This document shows, one piece after another, positions 1 to 22,900 of a stretch of 64,000 bases of DNA (position 1 is its first letter; every line of letters begins with the position of its first letter). The notes under the pieces were generated by a model. That model was not told the origin of the DNA, did no database searches, and was given only the letters and a program-made list of their open reading frames with translations. Source of the stretch: Trogon surrucura (lineage: Eukaryota; Chordata; Aves; Trogoniformes; Trogonidae); NCBI GenBank assembly GCA_020746105.1, contig CM036634.1, forward strand, positions 248,001 through 312,000, read 5' to 3'. The position numbers were made by a program, and so were the translations under genes.

Positions 1-11733
<11,733 letters not shown>

Positions 11734-12500
11734 AGCCTGCCCTGCCCGCCACCTGCCTGCCCCTCGCCCGCGGGGCTGCCGGCGGGCAGGGGAGCTGCCT
11801 GCCCCCGGAGGGGCCGGGGAGGGCCACGGGGCCAGCGCCGGGGGGCTCTGCTGCCAGGGCAACCCCCTGCCTCTGCCTCGCTGGGGCTTCCTCTGCCCCG
11901 GCCAGCTGTGGGCTGAGCCCGCGGGCAGGGTGAGGCAGGGCCAGGCAGGTGCTGCCAGGGATGCTCCCCAGCTTGGCTTGCCTCCCGCGCTCCGGTGTGT
12001 TAAGTTATTTGTTCTCCAGGAGCTGCGTGTGCCATGGGCAGCACCCCTGCGTCCCCAAGGGAGGCCCGGGGGCCTGGTGTGGGTCGACGGCCGAGCAGAG
12101 GGGCACAGCCCAGTCCGGGGTGCGGTGCATCCCACGGGCACCTTGGCCCTCTGCAAGGAAGCCCCTCTGCCCACCGCAGGCCCTGCTTGGTGCCAGCTCC
12201 CCGGGGACGGCTCCACAGCCCCATGCCAACACCCTGCTTCCCACCGCACATGTGCACCTTGGGGCGCTTCTACACCGGGGGGGCTGCAGCGCCCACGTGC
12301 TGGGGAGCGGGCAGGGAGGTGAGGGGTCCTGGGGCAGTCAGGGGCCCAAGAAGTGAGCCAGGATGGCAGCCCCCTTCCCCGGTCTCCTCCCCAGCTCAGG
12401 GCACCACGTGCTCAGCGCCACTTGCCCCTTCATCACCGTCTCTACACCCGCGTTGACACGTGTACCAACACCAGCCAGACAATAAAAGTTTATCCTATAG
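11734..12500 (+). other. SMTN: SMTN 3'UTR
   Basis: Non-coding sequence from the exon B stop to just past the polyadenylation signal AATAAA at 12481-12486. No other gene is seen here. Confidence 0.8.
12481..12486 (+). terminator. SMTN: SMTN polyadenylation signal AATAAA
   Basis: A canonical AATAAA about 750 bp after terminal exon B. It is the first such hexamer noticed downstream of either alternative stop. Confidence 0.85.
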
Positions 12501-13150
12501 GGTAATGCCTCCGCCTCAGGTCTTTCTCCCCGGCTGCACCGCTGCTTCGTGCTACCAGTGCAGTGCACGCCACAGTCCCCGGGCGCCCCAGCCATCCATC
12601 CATCCCCGCCTGCTCCCGGACCCCTCTGCCCGCAGACCTGCTGCCCACCCAGCCCAGGGGGTAGATGCGGAGCATGTGCTGCTCCTCCTGCTCAGGGCCA
12701 ATGCCCGGAGCACCGTCAGTGTCCCAGCCTGCCCGGGAGCCCCCAGGGCTGCCCCCACCACCCCCAGGCCTGGCATGGGGAGAAGACCCCCACAGTGCCA
12801 CCAAGACTGCATGGAGCCAAGTGACAGAGCTGTGCCCTGCTCCCTTCCCCAGGCCGGCAGCTGGCACAGCCATGGGGCTTGACCTCAGCCCCACAGGACC
12901 CACTTGTGGACTCATGCCCGTCCCCTTTGTGCCCCTCGAGAGCAGCTCATCCCAAGCCGTGGTGCCCCATCCATGTCACTGAGGAGAGGACAGCACAGGA
13001 ACAGCATGGTTGGTCTGTGGGAGTGGTGGCTGTGACCCTGACGTCCCCTCCTGCCTCTGCAAGCAGCTCTAGGGCACCCAGCTCATGCCAGCGCTCGGTA
13101 CAGAGCAGGGCAGGATGTGCCCCACGGAGTCCTCCCTGCAAAGACGACAC
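12501..13150. other. Intergenic, tail-to-tail gap between SMTN and SELENOM
   Basis: About 650 bp between the SMTN 3' end and the likely 3' end of SELENOM. Open frames here are short and lack splice or homology support; nothing further is recognised. Confidence 0.6.
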
Positions 13151-13175
13151 CGTGCAGCTGACTGTATGCCAGGCT

Positions 13176-13181
13176 TTTACT
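13176..13181 (-). terminator. SELENOM: Probable SELENOM polyadenylation signal AGTAAA
   Basis: AGTAAA, a common variant of AATAAA, lies about 70 bp after the SECIS. No canonical hexamer was seen in the interval. Confidence 0.5.
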
Positions 13182-13250
13182 GAGCGCTCGAATAACTCAA
13201 CCCTGCTGGAGTGTAAAGCCATTCCTCCCCTGGGGGCAGCTCTCCCACCT

Positions 13251-13315
13251 CTGGGACTCAGCACATCTACCCTCAGCACTCAGGGCTTTCTGCTGAGGGT
13301 TTCATCCTGTCCCAT
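13251..13315 (-). promoter_or_regulatory. SELENOM: SECIS element in the SELENOM 3'UTR
   Basis: On the minus strand an ATGA quartet (about 13304-13301) is followed by A and then a perfect 10-bp helix, ACCCTCAGCA with TGCTGAGGGT. The helix closes a 12-nt apical loop with an AAA at its 5' side and is followed by the partner AGAT. A lower helix pairs TGGGAC with GTCCCA. The 12-nt spacing from TGA to the loop adenines fits the SECIS consensus. It lies about 320-380 bp after the stop, as required for Sec insertion. Confidence 0.88.
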
Positions 13316-13632
13316 GCAGGTAGGATACTGCTGTCCAGCGCCACGAGTCAGCCACACCTCAGGGCACGGCCAGGGAGCACAAAGAATGCTGCTCCTCCGA
13401 GCAGGCTGCAGGGGAGGGAGGCCAACAGGCATGCAGGACCCCCAGAATGTCCGCAACACCCAGGAAGTCCCTGCTCAAGGCTGGAGGTGCTCAGGGCAGA
13501 GGCTACTCAGCACCACACAACAGTGGCAGCACCTTTGCCGCCACACGGCATCGCTCCCGGCTGCTGTAACCCCCTCGTCTCAGCACGCAGGGGACCGGCT
13601 GCAGGACCCTCTCCCGAGTGCAGCACCTCTCA

Positions 13633-14844
13633 CTAGAGGTCTGGGTGTTCTCCCTCATCACGTTCAGGTGGGGTCCTGCTGTCAGTGTTGGGGGCTTGAG
13701 GGGGCGGCAGAGTGGGCAGTGGCCTGGCAGGGGCAAACTGGAACTCCTCAGGCACAGGGGCGTCAGGCGTCTCCTTGCGGTAGAAGCCCAGCTCCTGCAC
13801 CAGCTGGTTGATCTCATCCCGGGTCATGTCACTCAGGGGGATTCTCTGCACACAGACAGGGGTTGCAGCTTGCCGGGCACCGACCACCCCAGACCCTGCT
13901 GCAGTGGCGGGTGCCACGCTGCCCACGCACCTCCAGCTCCTTGTATTGGTGGCTGAGGAGCACAAGCTCGGGGTCAGCACCAGGCAGGTGTTTCATCTCC
14001 AGGTTATGGCTGGGCAGCACGTTAAGGAGTGGAGCGTATTGGCCAGGCCCATGCAGCCCCCATCCCATCCCATCCCATCCCACCCCGTTCTGTTCCCTGT
14101 CCCATCTCAGTTCCCACTGAAACCCATCCCATCTTCCATCCCATCCTGCCTTATCCCCTCCCCATCCCATCCCATCCCGTTCTGTTCCCTGTCCCATCTC
14201 AGCTCCCACTGAATCCCATCCCATCTTCCATCCCATCCCGCCTTGTCCCATGCCCTCCCCTCCCCTCCCATCCCATCATCTCCTCCTCCACTCCTCAAAC
14301 CGTCCCACCCTCCAGCCCAGCCCGTTCCCTTCCACCCTCCACCTCCCCCCCTCCCCCTGCCCTCCCAGCCCAGCCCGTCCTGCACCCCAGCCCGCCTCGA
14401 GCTCTCCTGTCCCTTGTCACCCCCTGACCCCACCCGGTCCCGCCACCGGCGCCGAGCTCCGCGGGGCGGCGGGCGGGTACTAGAGGGGGATGTCCTGGGT
14501 GACGAAGGCCTTCACCTGCGGGCACAGCGGGCGGCCCGGCCCGGTCAGCTCGGCGGGAGCAGCCCCGGCCCCGGCCCCGCGGCCCGGCGCCCCCCGCACT
14601 CACCTCCCTGAGGCGGTTCAGCCGTCACCCGCCGCAGCTCTGCGGGAGGAGGCACAGACCGTCAGCCCCGGGCTGCGCGCCCCGCCCGCCGCGCCCCGCG
14701 CGCCCCCGCGCTCACCTCCACCTTGCCCCGGGCCAGGTCCCGCAGCTCGGCCCCGCGGCGCCGGGGGGGGCCCGGCCCGGCCCCCGCCGCCAGCGCCCAC
14801 ACGCACGCCCACAGCCACAGCCGGACCCGCGCCGGGGTCCGCAT
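13633..14844 (-). CDS. SELENOM: Selenoprotein M (SELENOM), selenocysteine-containing ER redox protein
   Basis: A thioredoxin-fold selenoprotein of the endoplasmic reticulum. Coding exons on the minus strand: 14844-14716, 14639-14604, 14515-14481, 14009-13931, 13845-13633; 163 residues, against 145 in human. Exon 1 gives a signal peptide ([21 protein letters not shown]). The 36-nt exon 2 reads SCGG-U-RLNRLRE, where U is UGA at 14627-14625, residue 48 as in human. [31 protein letters not shown] and [21 protein letters not shown] are near-identical to mammalian SELENOM. The C-terminus is longer and proline-rich and ends HPDL, an ER-retention-like signal where human has HADL. An in-frame upstream ATG (14889) adds 15 residues and has a purine at -3. 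I chose 14844 because it gives Sec48 and a better signal peptide. A stop-aware gene caller would break this gene at the UGA. Confidence 0.95.
14061..14244. repeat. 92-bp tandem duplication rich in CATCC pentamers
   Basis: Two adjacent copies (about 14061-14152 and 14153-14244) share the unit around GTTCTGTTCCCTGTCCCATC and differ at few positions. They are embedded in a (CATCC)n-type low-complexity run inside SELENOM intron 3. The unit is a simple minisatellite and is not coding. Confidence 0.85.
14625..14627 (-). other. SELENOM: UGA selenocysteine codon of SELENOM
   Basis: The in-frame TGA in exon 2 sits in the CGGU redox motif, equivalent to CxxC. It is flanked by conserved residues on both sides and accompanied by a SECIS in the 3'UTR, so it is read as selenocysteine and not as a stop. 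Confidence 0.95.
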
Positions 14845-14879
14845 CGGGGCCCGCGCCGGGACCCCCGCCGCCGCCAGCG

Positions 14880-14955
14880 CCCGCGGCATCGCGCGCCGCG
14901 CCACGTCACCGCCCGCGCGCGGAGCCCGCCCCGCCCCGCCCCGCCCCAGCGGGCA
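14880..14955 (-). promoter_or_regulatory. SELENOM: SELENOM proximal promoter with GC boxes
   Basis: A CACGTCA element near 14900 and tandem CCCCGCC/GC boxes (14925-14946) lie immediately upstream of the SELENOM start, in CpG-dense sequence with no TATA. This is typical of a housekeeping CpG-island promoter. Confidence 0.45.
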
Positions 14956-16040
14956 CGGGCACGCGCACGGCGAGCAGCGGCGGCGCGAGCACGTACGGCA
15001 AGGGACGGAGTGCGCGTGCGCCACCGCACAGCCGGACACCGGCACGGACAGAGCCGCGGACGCGCGCGCACAGACACGCACAAAGACGGACGCGCGCACA
15101 GGCACGGACACAGGCAGCCTGTCCGCAGCCACGCACCGGGAACGCACGGTGAACTGCGGCCGCACGTGCCCCCACGCACCCGCACCCCCGCGCCCCGCAG
15201 CCGCCTGTGCCGCACACACACCGCCCGCACACACACCGCTGAGACTCGCCCCGCGGGCGCACACGCCGCCGTCACGGCCCCGCGCACACGCACTGCGAAC
15301 AAGGCACGGGCACACCCGGAGTGCAGCCCGGCCGCCCCGCACCGACACGCACACGTGCGAGACACCGCAAAGGCCGGCGGTGACGGGCAGGGCGGGGCGT
15401 GCACGCGCACACGAGGGCACGCGGCTGCGTGCACAGGACATCCTTCACCTTCTCTGCCCAAGGACACCCTGAACTCACGGTGATGCGGTGTCCCCCAGGA
15501 CTCTGTCCTGGTGTGAGCTCAGCAGAACCGGCTCCGTTGGGTGCTTTGTAGGTTCCGGCTCAGTCTCTCCCCAGGGGCGGCGCTGCGGGAAGGGCACCGC
15601 GTGTCTGTGCGACGGTGCCCGCGGCTGGGGGTAACGCTGGTGTCTGCAGCGCTGCCAGGGCTGGGATGCAGAAGGGCTCCGGCTGGTCCTGGCTCCTGGA
15701 GTGGCCAAGGTCACTGCTGGATCTCGTGTGACACGCCGGGGTGTCGGGAGGCAAAAGGGGTCGCGAGGAAGCAGGAGGCTGCACCTCCGGGGAGGAATGG
15801 ACAGGGCAGGTGACCGGCAGGAGCGTTGTGTTCCATACCCATCGCATTCAGTATAAAGCTGTTCAGTTTGCTTTTCCAGTCTGTAAGCCTCTCTGCTTCG
15901 TTCCCTTTCCTTTCCCATTCAGGGAGGGAGAGGGGTTAGAGAGCCTCTCAGCATTCAGTGCTTGGCACAGCTTGAACCCTCGACAGGCTCCCAGGGCCTT
16001 TCCTGCAGAGCTCTCTCCAGGCAGGTGTCCCGGGGCTGTC
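14956..16040. other. GC-rich divergent intergenic region with degenerate CA/CG tracts
   Basis: No gene is supported between SELENOM and INPP5J. About 14980-15430 is dominated by alternating purine-pyrimidine (CGCACA-like) sequence of low complexity. The rest is unique, non-coding DNA. Confidence 0.6.
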
Positions 16041-16345
16041 TCTCCGCAGAGGCAGGACTTTGCACCTCCCCTGGTTGAACTCCGTACGGTGCCTGCCAGT
16101 GCATTCCTCTAGCCTGTCCAGGTCCCTCTGGATGGATGCACGACCCCCTCGTTTATCAGTCCCCCTCCCAATTTGGTGTCATCTGCAAGCCTGCCGAGAG
16201 CGCGCGCCACCCCATCATCCGGGTCGGTGACGAAGATGTCAAGCAGGCCTGGACCCAGTATTGACCCCTGGCGTGCGCTGCTGGTTCCTGGTCTCCAACC
16301 AGGGCGGGCACCACTGGCCATCGCCCTCTCGGTCCAGTCACTGAG
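16040..16345 (-). mobile_element. Degraded CR1 LINE fragment, reverse-transcriptase part
   Basis: The minus strand encodes GSILGPGLLDIFVTDPDDG and LADDTKLGG, a degraded version of the CR1 ORF2 reverse-transcriptase block around the catalytic F/YADD motif. The plus strand matches the ubiquitous avian CR1 wording (for example CTAGCCTGTCCAGGTCCCTC). It is broken by substitutions and truncated at both ends, with no intact reading frame. Confidence 0.82.
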
Positions 16346-16905
16346 CCGGGTTCCTGCTCACCCAGCCCCCGCGGCAGCAGAGCCCGGGCAGACACACCGG
16401 CGGCTCTCCCAGCGCCTGGCTGCGCTGCGGAAGGCGTCAGGCCGGCCCAGCAGAGCTGCCCCCGGGCGGGCCGCGCTCACCCTCCCCAGGACTTTCCTGT
16501 CGTTCACGTGCCCGGAGCCGGTTCCCGGGACTCCATCGCCCCGCGGGGACGGCGGCGACGCACCGGCCTCTAGCGCCCTGCGATGTCCCAGCCCCGGCCT
16601 GGCTCCCCCCGCTGAGCCACGGGCCGGGCTCGCCCAGGTGTCGCCCGTTCTGTCACTGCGAGGGGCCGCCACGGGGGCGGGGCGGGAACGCACGTACTCG
16701 GGGGCGGGGCCAGGCCGTGACGCGCGCGGGGCGGGGCGGCGGCAGGTGCGCGCGGGGCGGGGCGGCCGCCGCTGCGCCGGTCAGGCGCCGCGCAGGTGGC
16801 GGGGGACGGTAACGTCACGGGGCGCGCGGCCGCTGGGCGGGGCCGCAAGGTGAGCGCGGCGGGGCGGGGCCCGGTGCCGCCGCCGCGCGCTCGGCTCGCC
16901 CGCCC
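16346..16905 (+). promoter_or_regulatory. INPP5J: CpG-island promoter region of INPP5J
   Basis: CpG and GC-box density rises sharply from about 16660 (repeated GGGGCGGGGC) up to the first ATG at 16906. A CRE-like TAACGTCA occurs near 16808-16815. No TATA box was seen. The transcription start is not determinable by eye. Confidence 0.5.
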
Positions 16906-19900
16906 ATGGAGCCGGCCCGGCGCGGCTCCGCCGACCAGAGCTCGGCCGCCGCCGCGGGGACCCGGCCCGGCCCCTCCGCCGCGCGGCCGCTGCCTTTCGG
17001 CTCGGGGCCCCCGGCCCGGCCCCAGCCCGACGGTGGGAGCCCGGCGGCGCCCTTCCCCGGAGGTGGCGGCGTCCCGGGCGCCCGCAGGAGCTCCCGGCCG
17101 GACACCGCCTGCGAGCCCTTCTCCTACGGCTGCCCGCGGCCCGGCGGGGCTCAGCGCGGCGGGCCCGAGGAGCGCGCCCCGAGCCGGGCCCAGCCCGAGG
17201 GGGCCGGCGGGCCCCACGCCTTCCCGCTGCCGGCCCGGCTGCCCCCCAGCCCGGGCGCGGCCCCGGCCCGCCCCGCCGGGCCGGCCCCGGCAGCGCCCGG
17301 CGCGGCGCCGAGCCGGCCCGCCTTCCCCGAGCTCGGTGCCCTGGAGCATGCCGCCGCCGGGAAGCCGCCGCCCGCCGAGCGGAGGGAGATGCTCCCCAAG
17401 GCGGAGTCCAGCGACCACATCTCGGCCTGGGCGGGCTCCTCGCCCCGCGCCGCTGGGCTGCCCAAAGCCGTCTCCAGCGAGTTCTTGGCTGGCGGGCGGG
17501 CGGGCCTGGCCAAGCCCGCCGCCCTCTCCAAACCGGAGCCGGACGAGCTCTCCTTCTTCGGAAGGTCCCTCGGACTGCCGAGCCCCGGCGATCCCCGTGA
17601 CGCGCTCCTGGGCTGCCCGGGCAGGGGCTCGGAGGACGGCGCGTTCCGGTGAGCGGGGGCTGCCGCGGGGCGGGAGGCTGGGGAGGGGAGCGAGGCCGCG
17701 GCTGCCCCTGTGCTCCGGCCGGCGCTCGGCTGCCGACGGCTCGGGCCGAGGGGCGGGGGGAGGTGCCCGCTGCCAGCACCGGCGGCTCCGAGGAGCGGCG
17801 TGACGGAGGCTACGGGCCGGGAGACACCTCTGGGCATGGTGTGGCACCGCCCCCGTCGCCGCTGGGACGTGCCACCGGTGACCGAGCACCGTCCCGGCGC
17901 TGCCGAGGGGCCGCTGGCGCGCTGCGTGGCGGCGTTGCGGGGCCGTGGCGGCGGTGGCCTTGTCCCGGTGAAGGACGCGGCCGCGGGGCTCGCGGCGCTG
18001 CCGGCACCGGCGCTGCCCGGGCCCTGGGCCGGAGGCCGGGTGCAGGGCTCCGGGTCCTTCGCCCCAGCAGCCCGAGGGGCTGTGTGTGATCCCGGGGGAG
18101 AGGAGAGGAGAGGAAGCGGTGCTCTGGGGACAGCCTGCCTGGCGGGGGCTGCCTGCTGTGCCGGCCCGCCCGTGTCGGTCGGTGGTGAGGAAAATGAGGG
18201 CTGCTTGTGCTGGGCTCTAGAATTTCACCGGGGCTTGTTGTGCCCCGTGATGCAGACGGGGAATTTAGGGGTGAGGACCCGTTTCCCTCAAATGGGAGCC
18301 GGGGACCCGTGGCTAAGCTTCAGCTGCGACAGCTTCTGTTGCTGGCAGAGAGAGCTTCCTCGGTGGAGATGGGCACTGAACAGGAGAGAGTGGGCTATGG
18401 GGTGACGGCAGGGAGCACCTCCGAGCCCGAGTGTCAGCCTGTTCTTCCTTTGTCCTCTCAAGCATCACTGTGGTCACCTGGAACGTGGGCACAGCCATGC
18501 CCCCGAACGATGTGACATCCCTGCTGCACCTCAACACGGGCGAGACAAGCGATTCAGACATGATCGCCATTGGGTAAGAGGATGAGGTGCAGGGCCCCCT
18601 CCACTGTCCCACCGTGTCCCTTTCTGGGGGATGCCCATAGCCCTGGGGAGCAGGGAATGGAAGAGCCCAGCCTCCCTGGGGCACGGCGAGTAAGGGAAGG
18701 GTGTATCCTAAGTGGTAAAATATCAGAAGAGATGTCAGGCAGAGAATCAGCTTCTAGTGAAATGGAAACTCTAAGCGGGACTGGAACCCTTGGAGACCGT
18801 GACCCCCCTGAAGAGCCTGTAGCTTGCTGGGCTGTGCAGAGCTGGGCCTGGGTGAGCACTGCTCTTGCTGTGAGCACTGGTAGTCCTGGGGTCAGGTCTG
18901 TGGAGGCATTTAACTCGCCTGCCAGAGTCCTCTGGGAGCATTTTCCTCATCTTGGCTTTTGCCTGTGGTGTGCAGGCCTCAAGGGCACAAATCTGCTGCT
19001 CTCTGGCAGCTGGATTGGCTCGGTGCCCCTGGCACCACTTAAGCGCTGGCACGGCGCTGTGGCGAGGCTTCACTGGTGTGTCTGGCGAGGCAAACTCTGC
19101 CAGAGTCTAAGGGCAAACCGGTCCCTCAGGGGTTGCTGCGGTGCATGTGGATTCCTGCTCTGGCCAGGAACGTGCTGCTTTTGCCCAGGGAGTGGGAAGC
19201 AGCCTCTGCCTGAGGTAGAAGAGCTGGCTCTGCCTCCAGGAGGCTCCCAGGGACTCTCCCAGCGCTGCTGGCCCTGGGGAGAGAGCAGTGTAAGGCTGAG
19301 GCTGCCAGAGCTACGGTGCAGTGTTGGAGCCAGTTTCCCAGTCCCCTCAGCCTTGCGGGTGTGTGGGCTGGGGCTGTGGAGGTAGACCCAAGCCGGGATG
19401 GATGGGGTAGGGGCTGAGAGCAAGGGACTCGCTGGGGCTGTGTCCTGGCCAGGGCAGGGTGTCCTGCTGCTCCCCACCTTCAGGACGTTTCTGCCTGGCT
19501 GTGTCCTTCCTCTGTCCTGTGTCTTTGTGCCTGAGAACTTGATCTTTTGGGGAAGAGACATTTCTTGATTCTGCTGTGGATGTTCTCCTTCCCTTTCTTC
19601 GTTAATTGCTGAGCCGGGAGGAGCGCTGTTAACCCTGTGTATGCTGCTGCCACTGCTGAGCTTGGTGGCTGGGATGCACCTGGACACTCTGTGCTGAAGT
19701 ACCGGTGAGACTTGGCTTCTGTGTAGAGCCCAATGCAGCTGAAATGTCCCGTAAGCCCTTCTTGTGCTTAGAGATAGGCTTTAGACCACTCCCCAGGCTT
19801 GTGCAGCTCAACTGCTCCTGCTTTCAAAAGTGATGAGGCCTCCAGGGTTCAGGGCCACTTGTGCCTTACACTAGCACGTGGCCCAGCATCGCGGGAGCAA

Positions 19901-22900
19901 GGATATGGCTGGTTTGTGCTCTAAAGCCAGGGCCCTCTTCCCTTGCCCTGCCCACCCTGGCCCTGCTCCCCAGCCCTGTGCTTTGGCGCCTCTCCGAAGG
20001 AGCTCTCACTAGCTGGGACGCAGACCCCTTCCTAGTGTTGCTCAGGGGCCTGTCCCTTTCCTCCCAGGCTGCAAGAGGTGAACTCCAAGATCAACAAGCG
20101 CCTGAAGGATGCCCTCTTCACAGACCAGTGGAGCGAGCTCTTCATGGATGTGCTGAGCCCCTTCCACTTTATCCTGGTAAGGAGGTCCCGGAGGGGCTGG
20201 GCAGCTGGTGCTCCCTCCCTGCCTGCCCGGCCGGTGGGGCCATGGGGAGGGAGAGCTGGTCAGAGGAGGCGACTGGCCGAGCCGATAGCCCGCAGCCATC
20301 TGAGCAGCGTGGGGGGCGAGCAGTGCCTGTTGCCAGCGTGCTCTCTGGCTTGTGCTGTCCTACTCCCTTTCCTGTGCCTGAGACTTTCCCTGTGGTGCTT
20401 TGGGGGCACTTCTTGTCTCCTGCATTGTGCCAGGGCAAGGAGGTGAGCATGGAGCAAGGCTCTGCAGGGGATTTGCCCTGGAGCGTACACAAGCCTTAGC
20501 ATTGCTGGAGCTTGTATTAGAGAAACACAGTGGTGGGCAGCACTGTGAGCACCTACGTTTCTGAGAGACCGCACCTTTCCAAGGTCCTACTGAAGACCAT
20601 TGCCTTGGTCTGGTTATTTCACACTCGTGCCAGTTTGACATCTGCACCAGGGCCGGGAGGGCCCCAGAGCTGCCAGCATGGCACAAAGACCTGGGCAGAA
20701 GGGTAAACCAGAGCTGGCAGTGGGGCTGGGGTAGCCCCTGAGGGCTGGAACTAACAAAGCCACATCTGTGCCCCATAGCAAATGGATTGTGGTGCCCCAG
20801 GAAGGTGTAAAGTCTGGCTGAAACTTTCCCTGCAGCTGGGACTTGTACAGGCTCTGTCATGTGGGATTTTGTCATGTCTAACCAACAGTGAGGTCGGGCT
20901 GCAACCTTTCCGTGTGGTAATTTCTTTCCTCGCCTCAGCTGCCCTTGTTGTGAAACTCGTAGGAACTCGTTTCTCTTTGCGTCTTCTCCTCCGAGTCTGG
21001 TGTGATTAGGCTCTGCCAGGAGATTCAAAAGCTGGGAGGGCGTAATCAGCTGTCAGCACTCAGGAGGGCGCGGGTGCGTGTAGATTCTAAACTAAACGTG
21101 CTGTCGGATATCGGTGAAATGGGGATGTGTGCAGAGGATGGAGGTGTTGCCCCTACGTCCTGGAGGTGGGGGAGCCATCCCTGCCCCTTTGGGCCCTGCT
21201 GCGGCTGCCGTCCTGCTTCAGCGCCCGCTCCCCTTCCAGGTCAGCACGGTGCGGATGCAAGGTGTGATCCTGCTGGTATTTGCCAAGTACTACCACCTCC
21301 CCTTCCTGCAGGACATAGAGACCGACTGCACGAGGACTGGGCTGGGAGGCTACTGGGTGAGTGTGGCCCCAGGGGCAGTGGCGGGGGGCTGGCTTCCCCC
21401 GGAGTCATGGGATCTTCTCGGTGCAGGGCAACAAGGGTGGGGTGAGCGTTCGTCTCTCCATCTTCGGCCACATGGTCTGCTTCCTGAACTGCCACCTGCC
21501 AGCGCACCTGGAGAAGGCGGAGCAGCGCAAGGAGGACTTTGCCACAATCCTGCACATGCAGCAATTCGAGGGGCGCGTGGCCAGCGGCATCCTGGACCAC
21601 GAGTGCGTACCCCACCGTTTTGCTGCCAGGGCTCTAGTGCCAGCCCCTGTCCTTGACCTGCTCCAGGTAGGGTCTGTCCCCAGAATCCCAGTGCACCTTG
21701 GAGATGGGGTCTTGCCTGCAGTGCTGCACAGTTCTTCTGTGGCCTGGTGGGGACCTGGCACCCGGTGGGGTAGGTGTTAAGAGGGGTCTTTGGTCTCCGC
21801 TGTGGCACAGCTGCACCTGGTGCAGCTTCTGCCATGCTGGTGCTGCTGGGCTTTGGGTCTGCTGAGGTGGAGGGCCCAGCTCTGGTAGGTCTGATGCCAG
21901 TAGGTGTCTCGCAGTGAGAGTTTCCCCACCCCATTTCTGCCCAGGGAAGTCAGGCCTGCTTGGTTGATGGGGCTTGGTCCTACCCGAGGAATCTCATCAG
22001 GGCTGAGGCTGCCTCCGGGCTGAGGATGTCTTTCACCCCTGCTGTGCTGCCTGGCTCCAGTAGCCTCGGCCATGCCAGCCCACTTCCCTCCCTCACACCC
22101 ACAGCCTCGTGTTCTGGTTTGGGGACCTCAACTTCCGCATCGAAAGCCTTGACATACGCTTTGTGAAATATGCCATCGACAGCAACATCCTCAGCCAGCT
22201 CTGGGAGAAGGACCAGGTGAGCGAGCACGCTGCCGAGCCTTGGCCAGGCCCCGAGGGATGTCTGGCTCCTGCCAAAAGTGCGCCCACAGGACAGCGCGGG
22301 TCCCCTTGCTGCCTGAGGGACACAGGGGCCCCGGCTCTCCTGGCTCGTGGAGAGGGGGCAGCACAGTCCCAGGTCAGTCTTTACTGGAGCCGGGCACGTG
22401 TTTCCTTCATCACTGTGCTGGGAAGAGCCAGGGGCATTGGGTCTGTGGCCTTGCTGCTTGTGTGGCACGGACAAACCCCGAGAGCTCTGTGGGGCTGGCA
22501 GCAGTGTGCTGGAGGGTCTTCCAAAAGGTCTGGCCGTGGGTGCTGGTGCGACCCCTGACCTGCTCCCTTCCCCACAGCTGAACATCGCCAAGAGCACCTG
22601 GCCTGTCCTCAGTGGCTTTCAGGAGGGACCCCTGAACTTCCCACCCACCTTCAAGTTTGATGTGGGCACCAACCAGTATGACAGCAGGTAGGAGAGCAGA
22701 TCTCAAGCGCGTGCTGGGCCTGGAGCGGGTGGCGTGGTTGTGGGATGCAGGAGGGGTGGGGCTGGGAGCCAGGGTGGGTGCTGGTCTGGATGGACCGGGG
22801 AGCTGTGCTGGGGCAGGCATGGGCTGGCCTGGGGACAGCAGGCTGAGACGCAGCCGTCCTGCTGGTGCCAGCACAGGTCTGTCCCTGCAGCTGCGCTGGG

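Noticed and set aside
14055-14290. Short regularly repeated CATCC units, considered as a CRISPR-like array
   Set aside because: The units are contiguous pentamers without spacers in a vertebrate intron: a simple minisatellite.
14625-14627. TGA in SELENOM taken as a premature stop or pseudogene
   Set aside because: It sits in the conserved CGGU motif at residue 48, and a SECIS is present in the 3'UTR.
14490-15472. Overlapping 220-260-codon open frames on both strands around the SELENOM promoter
   Set aside because: Composition artefacts of the CGCACA-like tract. They conflict with the well-supported SELENOM exons.
16570-17889. 439-codon minus-strand open frame antisense to INPP5J exon 1
   Set aside because: A mirror of the CpG-rich coding exon; arginine/proline/glycine-rich with no family resemblance.
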